Positions 1 to 6,022 of a stretch of DNA of 6,094 nt are shown in pieces (position 1 is the first letter of the stretch; every line of letters starts with the position of its first letter). Location: the NCBI GenBank assembly GCA_016463385.1, contig JAEMRL010000159.1, positions 1 to 6,094 on the forward strand, written 5' to 3'. The translations under genes and the position numbers were made by a program. This DNA comes from Thermoleophilia bacterium. Its GTDB lineage: Bacteria; Actinomycetota; Thermoleophilia; Miltoncostaeales; Miltoncostaeaceae. Below the pieces are notes generated by a model. That model was not told the DNA's origin, did no database searches, and saw only the letters and a list, made by a program, of their open reading frames with translations.

Positions 1-4
1 TCGC

Positions 5-1198
5 TCATGCGGGGACCGTGGACATGGAGAGGACCTCCTCGGCGGAACGGCGGGTTCGCTCGACGACCTCGGCGTGCATCGCGCGCACGTCGCCGAGCTC
101 TGCGAGGCGGGCGATCTGGCGCATGGCGCCATTGCCCTCGGACAGCATGACGGGGATGGTCGCGAGGAACGGGGTGAGGCCGAGCGGATCGTGGACCGGT
201 GCGCTCCACTCGAGGAGGGCCTCGATCGCCGTCGTGGTCGGGCGCTCCTCGCCCCGGTCGAGATCGAGCATCCGGCCCGTGAGGCCGTGGCGCTGCGCGC
301 GCCAGATGTTCTCCTCGAGCAGGCCGCGTGCGTGGACGGGCAGCGGGCGCCCGGCGTCGTGGTCGGCGGCGAAGGCCGCCACGCAGGCGAGGGCGAGGGC
401 GGCGACCCCGAGCGCGTGCGACATCTCGGTCTGGCCATCGCAGATCCGCACCTCCACCGTGCCGAAGCTGTGATGCGGGCGCACGCTCCACCAGATCTGG
501 GTGCTCTCGACGATCGACCCGGTGCGCTCGAGCAGGTCGACGAAGCGGGCGTACTCGTCCCAGTCGGCGAACGCGTCCGGCAGTCCGCAGCGGGGGAAGC
601 TCTTGGTGAAGACCTGGGTCCGGGTCGAGTGCAGCCGCGTGTCGCGCCCGCCGAAGACGGCGCTGTTGGCCGACAGCGCGAGCAGCTCCGGCAGCACGCT
701 GCGCATGGCCGTCGACACGGCCACCGCGCGGTCGGCCCCGCGGACGCCCACGTGCAGGTGGAGGGACCACGTGTTGTTGGTCCAGGCGATGTAGCCGAGC
801 TCCTCCTCCACCCTGCGGTAGTGCGGGGTGTCGATGATGCGCTGGTCGCTCCAGGGGCTGAACGGGTGGACGCCGGAGACGCCCAGGGCGAGCCCGAGGG
901 CGTCGGCCACGGCCAGCGTGGCGAGGCGCCCCTCGGTCAGGTCGCGCGCGGCGTCGGCGAAGCTCGTGTGGCGGCCGGTGCGGAACTCGACCTCGCTCGC
1001 GATCAGCTCGCCGGCCAGGCGTTCGCGGAGGGGCTCCGGGGCCGCCGCCATGACGTCCTCGAAGCGGTTGGTCAGCGCGAGGGTCGCGGGATCGAGGAGC
1101 TGGTACTCCTCCTCGATGCCGACGGTGAAGTCGGTCGACGCATCGAATCGTTCGCGGGACCCGGTCAGGATTCCGGGAAGGGCGTCGCGATCAGCCAT
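5..1198 (-). CDS. GCS2-family carboxylate-amine ligase (YbdK type)
   Basis: This 397-residue protein belongs to the glutamate-cysteine ligase family 2 (GCS2, YbdK-like), ATP-dependent enzymes joining a carboxylate, typically the gamma-carboxyl of glutamate, to an amine. Several family blocks are visible: VGIEEEYQLLDP at residues 26-37, the EVEFRTG segment near 69-75, SLHLHVGV at 145-152, WWSVRPHHSFGTVEVRICD at 236-254, ENIWRAQRHG near 296-305 and EGNGAMRQ at 354-361. Length and motif order fit a complete family member, and it is probably cytosolic. The ATG at 1198 was chosen because no other start codon lies in frame between the rex stop and this ATG, and the next Met (residue 50) would remove the EEE block. 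No Shine-Dalgarno sequence precedes it. The true substrate cannot be read from sequence: YbdK proteins often have only weak gamma-glutamylcysteine ligase activity, so a dedicated thiol-synthesis role is unproven. It lies 57 bases downstream of rex on the same strand. The family call is firm; the physiological reaction is open. Confidence 0.9.
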   Translation of the reverse strand: MADRDALPGILTGSRERFDASTDFTVGIEEEYQLLDPATLALTNRFEDVMAAAPEPLRERLAGELIASEVEFRTGRHTSFADAARDLTEGRLATLAVADALGLALGVSGVHPFSPWSDQRIIDTPHYRRVEEELGYIAWTNNTWSLHLHVGVRGADRAVAVSTAMRSVLPELLALSANSAVFGGRDTRLHSTRTQVFTKSFPRCGLPDAFADWDEYARFVDLLERTGSIVESTQIWWSVRPHHSFGTVEVRICDGQTEMSHALGVAALALACVAAFAADHDAGRPLPVHARGLLEENIWRAQRHGLTGRMLDLDRGEERPTTTAIEALLEWSAPVHDPLGLTPFLATIPVMLSEGNGAMRQIARLAELGDVRAMHAEVVERTRRSAEEVLSMSTVPA

Positions 1199-1207
1199 CC
1201 GTGGGCG

Positions 1208-1216
1208 AGCATAGCA
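1208..1216 (-). promoter_or_regulatory. Possible extended -10 promoter element for the ligase gene
   Basis: Read on the minus strand, TGC-TATGCT lies nine bases before the ligase ATG. TATGCT matches the TATAAT hexamer at four of six positions and carries the TGn extension. I see no convincing -35 box 16-18 bases upstream. If used, the transcript would begin only a few bases before the ATG, or at it, which fits the lack of a Shine-Dalgarno site. This is inference from short matches only. Confidence 0.3.
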
Positions 1217-1218
1217 AC

Positions 1219-1243
1219 GGTCCCGGGGAATCCCCCCGGCACC
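1219..1243 (-). terminator. GC hairpin downstream of rex, possible terminator without U-tract
   Basis: On the minus strand the arms GGTGCCGGGG and CCCCGGGACC pair over ten positions with one central G-G mismatch, closing a GGATT loop. It lies 12 bases after the rex stop codon and just before the possible ligase promoter. No U-rich run follows, so it is not a canonical intrinsic terminator. Hairpins without U-tracts have been proposed to terminate or attenuate transcription in high-GC actinobacteria. It could equally protect an mRNA 3' end. Confidence 0.5.
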
Positions 1244-1255
1244 GGAGTCGACGTG

Positions 1256-1882
1256 TCAGCTCAGGTAGAAGTAGAGCGCGTAGAGGAGTTCCACGGCCGG
1301 GCTCGAGGTGTGCACCGTGACGTCCGAGGGCACGGTCAGGAGCGCGTCCGAGTAGTTGAAGATGATCTTGACGCCGGCCGACACCAGGTCGTCGGCCACC
1401 TCCTGGGCCGCGGCGCCCGGGACGGCCAGCACGCCGACCATCACCCCGTCGCCCTCGCTGACCACGTCGTGCAGCTCGCGGTAGTGCCGCACGGGGATGT
1501 CGCTGAGCATCGTCCCCACCCGGCTGGGGTCCACGTCGAAGATCGCCGAGATGCGGAAGCCGTGGTCGGCGAACACGCCCGAGGTGGCGATCGCCTGCCC
1601 GAGGTTGCCGGCGCCGAAGAGGGCGATGTTGTGCTGGCCCGAGGTGCGCAGGATCTTGCGGATCTGCTCGATCAGCGAGTCGATGTCGTAGCCCACGCCC
1701 CGCTTGCCGAACTTCCCGAAGCCCGACAGGTCGCGCCGGATCTGCGTCGGGTTGACGTTCGTGTACTCGGAGATCGCCTGCGAGGAGATGCTGCTCTTGC
1801 CCATCTTCTTCGCCTGGGTGAGCACCTGCAGGTAACGGGAGAGCCTGGCGGCGACGCCAAGGGTCAGGCGGTCAGAGGCCAT
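1256..1882 (-). CDS. rex: Redox-sensing transcriptional repressor Rex
   Basis: Rex is a cytosolic homodimeric repressor that reads the NADH/NAD+ ratio. NADH binding releases it from DNA, de-repressing respiratory and fermentative genes. This 208-residue protein has the family's usual length. The N-terminal winged helix covers roughly residues 1-80, with the recognition helix and wing in TQIRRDLSGFGKFGKRGVGYD at residues 46-66. A Rossmann domain follows: NAD-binding loop GAGNLGQA at 90-97, and an acidic strand end IFDVDP at 114-119 that favours NAD(H) over NADP(H). The C-terminal swapped helix is represented by SPAVELLYALYFYLS at 194-208. The segment IIFNYSDALLTVP at 173-185 occupies the place where many Rex proteins have an NFAP-type motif, so this is a divergent sub-branch. 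The ATG at 1882 is supported by GAGGGG ten bases upstream (1893-1898). An operator-like site lies 26-43 bases upstream, suggesting autoregulation. The gene stands apart from the tsaB-protease unit by 120 bases. Confidence 0.95.
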   Translation of the reverse strand: MASDRLTLGVAARLSRYLQVLTQAKKMGKSSISSQAISEYTNVNPTQIRRDLSGFGKFGKRGVGYDIDSLIEQIRKILRTSGQHNIALFGAGNLGQAIATSGVFADHGFRISAIFDVDPSRVGTMLSDIPVRHYRELHDVVSEGDGVMVGVLAVPGAAAQEVADDLVSAGVKIIFNYSDALLTVPSDVTVHTSSPAVELLYALYFYLS

Positions 1883-1907
1883 CGTTCCGGATCCCCTCGA
1901 GCGGACT

Positions 1908-1925
1908 TTGTGACATCTTGCTCAA
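1908..1925. promoter_or_regulatory. Candidate Rex operator (ROP) upstream of rex
   Basis: The plus strand reads TTGTGACATCTTGCTCAA, an 18-base site of the form TTGTG-N8-CTCAA. The Rex operator consensus described in Gram-positive bacteria and actinobacteria is TTGTG-N8-CACAA, so the outer half-sites match at nine of ten positions and the spacing is exact. The inner bases are not symmetric, which lowers confidence. Its place, between rex and a possible -10 box, suits repression of rex by its own product. I saw no second such site in the window. Confidence 0.55.
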
Positions 1926-1953
1926 GTTACGGCCTGGGGCACATGATCCGCAA
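1924..1953 (-). promoter_or_regulatory. Weak promoter-like pair for rex
   Basis: On the minus strand TTGCGG (1953-1948) and TAACTT (1929-1924) are separated by 18 bases and match the housekeeping -35 and -10 hexamers at only about three positions each. The interest lies in position: the -10-like box abuts and slightly overlaps the candidate Rex operator, so bound Rex would block initiation. Matches this weak arise often by chance. Confidence 0.25.
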
Positions 1954-1959
1954 GTGCAG

Positions 1960-1981
1960 CCGCGTCACGATCAGCGTGCGG
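1960..1981 (-). terminator. Weak hairpin after the protease gene
   Basis: On the minus strand CCGCACG pairs with CGT and GCGG around a CTGAT loop, with a three-base GAC bulge on the 3' side, 22-43 bases past the protease stop codon. No U-run follows. It may help end the tsaB-protease transcript, but a bulged seven-pair stem in GC-rich DNA is weak evidence. An alternative longer pairing uses the flanking TGCGGA and TCCGCA arms. Confidence 0.22.
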
Positions 1982-2002
1982 AATCCGCCCTCGGCGCCGC
2001 GA

Positions 2003-4513
2003 TCAGCCGAGCGTGAAGGGGGCGCTCAGCCGCCGCAGCGCGGCGCCGTCCGACCCCGCGGCGGTGACGCTCAGCCGGTAGCGCCCGGCGGGCACGTCGA
2101 GGCCTGATGCGAGGCGTCGCGCGACCAGGAAGCGGTAGGTGCCGGCGGCCCAGTCGCCGTCCTGCTTGGCGCCGGCCACGAGCAGCGGCTCCCCGCCGCC
2201 GACCGGCACCAGGTGCAACCGGACGCCGTGGACGCGGGCACTCCGGAGGCGGGAGTCCTGGCGCCGCAGGATCCCGAGCCTCACGCGCACCTCGGCGAGA
2301 CGGGAGTCGGCCGCCACCTCGGGCACTCCCACCGCGCCACCCGGGGTCCGGGCGGCCCGCCGGGGCAGCACCGGCGCGGTCGCGGCCGTCGCGCCGGCCG
2401 GATCGCGGACGATCAGGCTGCCCGTCCCCGAGGGCAGGGCGAGCTCCAGCCGCCGTGCCCCGCCGGGCGCCAGCGCGACCTCGGTGAGGACGGTCTCGCG
2501 CGCGCCGTCCGAGAAGGAGACGGTGTAACTCCCGCCCCCGGTCGCGGCGATCCCGCTCAGCGACACCTCGGCGCGGGTCGCGTCGCGGCTGCGCTCGCTC
2601 GTGACGATCGCGGGCTCGACGCGCACCGCCCGCGGGGCCGGCGCGGCCGCGACGCCCGCACCCTGGCGCTGCACGGCCACCCCGGGGATGAGGCGCGCCG
2701 ACTGGATCAGCAGGGAGCGCACCGCGCGGGGGCCGAGCGAGGGGTCGTCGACCCGCAGCCGGAGCGCGAGGGCCGCCACGTGCGCGGCGGCGGCGCTGGT
2801 GCCGGTGAGCGACGCCGTGCGGGCGCCGCCGTCCGCCGCCCGGCCGGGCCATGCGGCGGCCTGATCCACCGCGGGCGCCACCAGGTCGGGCTTCTGGCGC
2901 CCGTCTGGGGTCGGGCCCCACGACGAGAACGACGCGACGGTCGCCGCCGCGTAACCCACCGGCGTCGCGGTGAGCGTGACGGTGAGGGCGGGATCGCCCG
3001 CGGCCAGCCGCACCAGCGCGTCACCCTGGCGGGCCCCCAGGCCGACGACGGGGATGGCCATGCCCGCGTCGCCGGGGGCGGCCGGGAAGCTGCCCCGACC
3101 GTCGGCGTCCCACAGAGCGACCGCCGCGGCGCCCGCCTCGGCGGCCTGGGCGGCGGTGGCGGAGATCGGCCCGGCGCCCCGCGCCAGGACGACGAGCGCC
3201 GCTGTGACGCGCGAGCTGCCGTCCGGGGCGCGGAAGGCCTCCGGCGCCCCGCCCGTCGCGATCCCGGCGTCGTCGCGGAGGACCACCACGGGGAGCTTCG
3301 CGGCGGAGGGCCCGGCCCCCATCAGCGGCAGCGGTCCGAGGCGCGCCTCGGCCGGGCCGAGGTGGACGTCGAGTGCGGCGGTGCGGGGCGTGGACGTCGC
3401 CGAGAGGCCGCCGACCGCGATGACGGTCGGGCCGGACGCCGGCCCGCCGACGGCGCCGGGGCGCGCGAACGTCGGCCCGTCGTTACCCGCCGGGGCGACG
3501 ACTGTGGCCCCGATCCTGTCGGCGGCCGCGAGGGCGTCGGAGACCGGGTCGATGCCGCCGCCCGCGAAGCCGTCGGCGAGGCCGAGGAGGATGACCTCGG
3601 CGCCGTCGGCGGTGTCGCCGTCGCCGTCGGGGTCGACGGCGCGCTCGAGGGCAGCGAGCACACGGTCCGTGCGCGCCAGGGGCCGCAGCCGGCCGCCGAC
3701 GGGTTCGGGCGCGACCACGCGGTAGGCGAGCAGCCGGGGGATCCGCTCCGGCGGCAGGCCCGCGAGGGCCGGCGAGCGCAGCAGGATGCTGGCCATCTGG
3801 GTCCCGTGGGCCTCGACGGCGGGATCGGCGCCGGAGGGTCGCGGGTCATCGTCGCCGTCGACCAGATCGGCGCCGCCGAGCACGGGGAACGTCGGGCCGA
3901 TCCCACCTCCGAGCCAGGGGTGCGAGACGTCGACACCGGCATCGATCAGCGCGATGTGCAGAGGGCGGCCGGAGGTGGCCGCGGGTGCCGGCGCGGACGT
4001 GGGCGGCAGGGCGGCAGGGTCGGCGGCGCCGCCCTCGGCCTGCGCCGGCGCCAGGTAGGTGACCGGCACCACCGCCGCCACCTCGGGCAGCGCGGCGACG
4101 GCCTCGAGGCGGCCCGCCGGCAGCGTGACCGCGAGCGCGTCGATCAGCATCCGGTAGCGGAACGTGACCGTCGCCCCGAGACTGGCGAGCGTGGAGGCGA
4201 GCGCGTCCTGGCGCTCGGCGAGTGCGCGCGCGGCGGCGGCGCGGTCGCCCGGGTCGGCCGCGGCCGCGGGCGGGTCGGCCAGCACCAGGATCACCGACTC
4301 GCGGTCGCCCGGCGTCGGCAGGCGTGGCGCGCGGAAGGCCTCGAGCGAGTCGCGCCACGCGGCGGCGGCGTCGAGCGCCGCCGTGCGGAACGCGGGCAGA
4401 TCGCCCGGGGCGAGCACGGGGCCGCCGAGCGTCGACTGGCCGAGCCCGGTGGACGGGGCCACCAGCGCGGAGGCGCCGGCGATCAGCAGCAGGGCGCGCG
4501 GGGCGGGCCTCAC
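2003..4513 (-). CDS. Secreted subtilisin-like (S8) serine protease with I9-like propeptide and PA-type insertion
   Basis: This 836-residue protein is a probable exported subtilase. Residues 1-26 form a signal peptide (basic n-region, then an Ala/Leu-rich core); there is no clear lipobox, and no C-terminal membrane anchor is visible. Residues 73-154 resemble an inhibitor I9 propeptide, followed by an Ala/Pro-rich linker to about 183. The catalytic residues are all in place: Asp191 in LIDAGVD, His236 in EAHGTQMAS, oxyanion Asn344 in APAGNDGP and Ser573 in TGTSAAAAH. The acidic loop DPDGDGD at 294-300 may bind calcium. Asn344 and Ser573 lie 229 residues apart, against about 66 in subtilisin; residues about 395-505 look like an inserted PA domain. 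SFSSWGPTPDGRQKPDLVAP (528-547) is a typical subtilase block. From about 625 the protein is beta-rich, perhaps two fibronectin-like sandwiches. The GTG start overlaps the tsaD stop (GTGA) and is fixed by GGAGGG eight bases upstream and by the signal peptide. Departures from consensus (DAG, HGTQMA, GTSAAAAH without Met and Pro) could mean altered or weak activity. Substrate unknown. Confidence 0.88.
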   Translation of the reverse strand: MRPAPRALLLIAGASALVAPSTGLGQSTLGGPVLAPGDLPAFRTAALDAAAAWRDSLEAFRAPRLPTPGDRESVILVLADPPAAAADPGDRAAAARALAERQDALASTLASLGATVTFRYRMLIDALAVTLPAGRLEAVAALPEVAAVVPVTYLAPAQAEGGAADPAALPPTSAPAPAATSGRPLHIALIDAGVDVSHPWLGGGIGPTFPVLGGADLVDGDDDPRPSGADPAVEAHGTQMASILLRSPALAGLPPERIPRLLAYRVVAPEPVGGRLRPLARTDRVLAALERAVDPDGDGDTADGAEVILLGLADGFAGGGIDPVSDALAAADRIGATVVAPAGNDGPTFARPGAVGGPASGPTVIAVGGLSATSTPRTAALDVHLGPAEARLGPLPLMGAGPSAAKLPVVVLRDDAGIATGGAPEAFRAPDGSSRVTAALVVLARGAGPISATAAQAAEAGAAAVALWDADGRGSFPAAPGDAGMAIPVVGLGARQGDALVRLAAGDPALTVTLTATPVGYAAATVASFSSWGPTPDGRQKPDLVAPAVDQAAAWPGRAADGGARTASLTGTSAAAAHVAALALRLRVDDPSLGPRAVRSLLIQSARLIPGVAVQRQGAGVAAAPAPRAVRVEPAIVTSERSRDATRAEVSLSGIAATGGGSYTVSFSDGARETVLTEVALAPGGARRLELALPSGTGSLIVRDPAGATAATAPVLPRRAARTPGGAVGVPEVAADSRLAEVRVRLGILRRQDSRLRSARVHGVRLHLVPVGGGEPLLVAGAKQDGDWAAGTYRFLVARRLASGLDVPAGRYRLSVTAAGSDGAALRRLSAPFTLG

Positions 4514-5535
4514 GCGGCGATCCCTCCGGGCGGGGCCGTGGCGACGGCGTCCATGCCGAGGAAGTCCGGCCAGGCGATCACGTCGGTGAACTGCGCGGCG
4601 GCGCCGATCATGGCGGCGTTGTCCGTGCAGAGGGAGCGGTCCGGGACGGCCAGGCGGAGCCCGGCCCGCGCGGCCCCCTCGGCCACCAGCTCGCGCAGGC
4701 GTCCGTTGGCGGCCACCCCGCCGCCGAGCGAGACGGCCGGCACGCCCTCATCCCGGGCCGCCGCGATCAGGCGGTCGGCGAGGGGGCGCATCACGGCCTC
4801 CTGGTAGGAGGCGGCCAGGTCGGCGCGGACGTCCTCGGCGAGCGGCTCGCCGAGATCGCGGACCGCGTAGAGCAGGGAGGTCTTGACGCCCGCGAACGAG
4901 AAGTCGCGTGTGCCGGCCCCGCGCAGCCCCACGGGGAATCGGTGCGCGGTGCGCGAGCCCCCGGCGGCCAGGCGCTCGAGCGCCGGCCCGCCGGGGTAGT
5001 CGAGGCCGAGCACGCGGGCGCCCTTGTCGATGGCCTCCCCCGCGGCGTCGTCGATCGTCTGGCCGAGGGTGCGCGGCGACCGCAGGTCGGTCACCAGGTC
5101 GAGCCGGGTGTGCCCCCCCGAGGCGATCAGGCTGACGTAGGGCGGGTCGAGCGCGATCGGATCCAGCCAGGTGGCCGCGATGTGCCCGTGAAGGTGGTCC
5201 ACCATGATCAGGGGAAGGCCGCTCGCGTAGGCGAGCGCCTTGGCGGTCGCCACGCCGATCAGGAGTGCGCCGATCAGCCCCGGGCGCTGCGTGACGGCGA
5301 TGGCCGACACCTCCCCCAGGCGGAGCCCTGCCCGCTCGAGGGCCTCGTCCACGACCGCGTTCACCGTGCCGAGGTGGTGGCGGGCGGCCACCTCGGGCAC
5401 CACGCCGCCGTACGGAGCGTGGAGCTCGGCCTGGGAGGCGACGACGCTCGAGACCACCCGCCGGCCGTCGACCACGGCGGCCGCGGTCTCGTCGCACGAG
5501 GTCTCGATGGCGAGGATGGGGCCGCGCACGGTCAT
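4510..5535 (-). CDS. tsaD: tRNA N6-adenosine threonylcarbamoyltransferase TsaD
   Basis: TsaD transfers the threonylcarbamoyl group from L-threonylcarbamoyladenylate to N6 of adenosine 37 in tRNAs that read ANN codons, acting in the cytosol with TsaB and TsaE. The product is 341 residues, the usual bacterial length. The ASKHA fold shows the N-terminal ILAIETSCDETA block at residues 7-18. Metal ligands are visible as His114 and His118 in HLHGH and Asp305 in CTDNAAM. Other conserved blocks are SGGHT at 139-143, IDDAAGEAIDKGARVLGLDYPGG at 161-183, FSFAGVKT at 212-219 and GGGVAANGRLR at 271-281. The ATG at 5535 was chosen because the family sequence begins there; an open frame continues upstream but merely shadows rimI. 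GAGG lies nine bases before the ATG. The start is one base after the rimI stop, and the TGA stop overlaps the protease GTG, so translation is probably coupled on both sides. No key residue is missing. Confidence 0.97.
   Translation of the reverse strand: MTVRGPILAIETSCDETAAAVVDGRRVVSSVVASQAELHAPYGGVVPEVAARHHLGTVNAVVDEALERAGLRLGEVSAIAVTQRPGLIGALLIGVATAKALAYASGLPLIMVDHLHGHIAATWLDPIALDPPYVSLIASGGHTRLDLVTDLRSPRTLGQTIDDAAGEAIDKGARVLGLDYPGGPALERLAAGGSRTAHRFPVGLRGAGTRDFSFAGVKTSLLYAVRDLGEPLAEDVRADLAASYQEAVMRPLADRLIAAARDEGVPAVSLGGGVAANGRLRELVAEGAARAGLRLAVPDRSLCTDNAAMIGAAAQFTDVIAWPDFLGMDAVATAPPGGIAA
4522..4527 (-). promoter_or_regulatory. Strong ribosome-binding site for the protease, inside tsaD
   Basis: GGAGGG on the minus strand lies eight bases before the GTG start at 4513, within the last codons of tsaD. 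Spacing and match are near ideal, so the GTG start is favoured over any downstream codon. Ribosomes finishing tsaD could re-initiate here. Confidence 0.75.
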
Positions 5536-5536
5536 C

Positions 5537-6022
5537 TCAGAGATCCTCGGGCCCGCCGCCGCGCCACATGATGATCGCGTCCTCACCGTTGTCGGAGTAG
5601 TAGCGCGGCCGGATGCCGTGATCGAGGAAGCCCTTGCGGCGATAGAGCCCGATCGCGGTGTCGTTGGAGACCCGGACCTCCAGCGTGAAACCGAGATGGG
5701 GCTTGCCGGCCGCCTTCTCGAAGAGCTCCTCGAGCAGGCTGCCGCCGATCCCCTGCCCCCGCAGCCCGGGCCGGACGCAGACGTTGAGGATGTGCCAGAC
5801 GTCGGCGTAGCGCGACACCATGATGAAGCCGAGGACATCGCCGCCGCGGTCGGCCACGAGGTCGATGGTGCCGGGTCGCCCGAGCTCCGACTGGAACATC
5901 GCACGCGTCCAGGGCGTGTTCGAGCTGGCCGTCTCGATCGCGAGCACCTGGGGGAGGTCGCCGTTGCGCATCTGGCGGATCTTGACGCGGGGCTCGGGCG
6001 GCGCCTGGCGTCCGCGGCTCAC
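5537..6022 (-). CDS. rimI: Ribosomal protein S18-alanine N-acetyltransferase RimI
   Basis: RimI is a cytosolic GNAT enzyme that transfers acetyl from acetyl-CoA to the N-terminal alanine of ribosomal protein S18. Some actinobacterial RimI proteins have a broader range of N-termini. The protein is 161 residues. PWTRAMFQSEL at 37-47 matches the conserved N-terminal block. VCVRPGLRGQGIGGSLLEEL at 81-100 is the acetyl-CoA pyrophosphate-binding loop (Arg/Gln-x-x-Gly-x-Gly). TLEVRVSNDTAIGLYRRKGF follows at 113-132. Glu115 and Tyr127 line up with the catalytic Glu103 and Tyr115 described for Salmonella RimI, and the YYSDNGEDAIIM tail at 141-152 is typical. The GTG start at 6022 is supported by GGAGG seven bases upstream and by the GTGA overlap with the tsaB stop. 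A later Met at residue 18 would trim only a non-conserved extension, so that start cannot be fully excluded. Placement between tsaB and tsaD is the common bacterial arrangement. Confidence 0.93.
   Translation of the reverse strand: MSRGRQAPPEPRVKIRQMRNGDLPQVLAIETASSNTPWTRAMFQSELGRPGTIDLVADRGGDVLGFIMVSRYADVWHILNVCVRPGLRGQGIGGSLLEELFEKAAGKPHLGFTLEVRVSNDTAIGLYRRKGFLDHGIRPRYYSDNGEDAIIMWRGGGPEDL

Noticed and set aside
1199..1258. Rex and ligase lie in the same reading frame with no further stop between them, hinting at read-through fusion
   Set aside because: The spacer is 57 bases, so matching frames have a one-in-three chance. Rex ends at its normal C-terminus, and nothing around the TGA suggests recoding.
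74..2107. 677-codon open frame on the plus strand, antisense to the ligase and rex
   Set aside because: It spans two well-identified minus-strand genes and both spacers, has low-complexity Arg/Gly/Val-rich composition and no recognisable domain. Long antisense open frames are expected in very GC-rich DNA because stop codons are rare.
1971..2921. 316-codon minus-strand frame overlapping the end of the protease
   Set aside because: It is an alternative frame of the protease gene with strongly Arg/Pro/Gly-biased composition. A frameshift in the protease is not needed, since its own frame is intact to the stop.
3601..3650. Repeated GCCGTCG units suggesting a short tandem repeat
   Set aside because: They encode the acidic DPDGDGD loop of the protease using GAC and GGC codons, so codon bias and protein sequence explain them.
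2213..4807. 864-codon open frame on the plus strand, antisense to the protease
   Set aside because: It crosses the protease/tsaD junction, is Arg/Gly/Ala-rich and matches no family I know. The minus-strand frame has a signal peptide and full catalytic motifs.
1188..5280. GATCAG recurring many times across the window, considered as a protein-binding or uptake motif
   Set aside because: Several copies I checked fall in frame as CTG-ATC, encoding Leu-Ile on the minus strand. Preferred codons explain them, and no fixed spacing or flanking conservation is visible.
5536..5904. N-terminal extension of the tsaD frame upstream to 5904
   Set aside because: The extra residues are Ser/Arg/Ala-rich, overlap rimI in another frame and have no TsaD similarity. 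The family sequence starts at the ATG at 5535.
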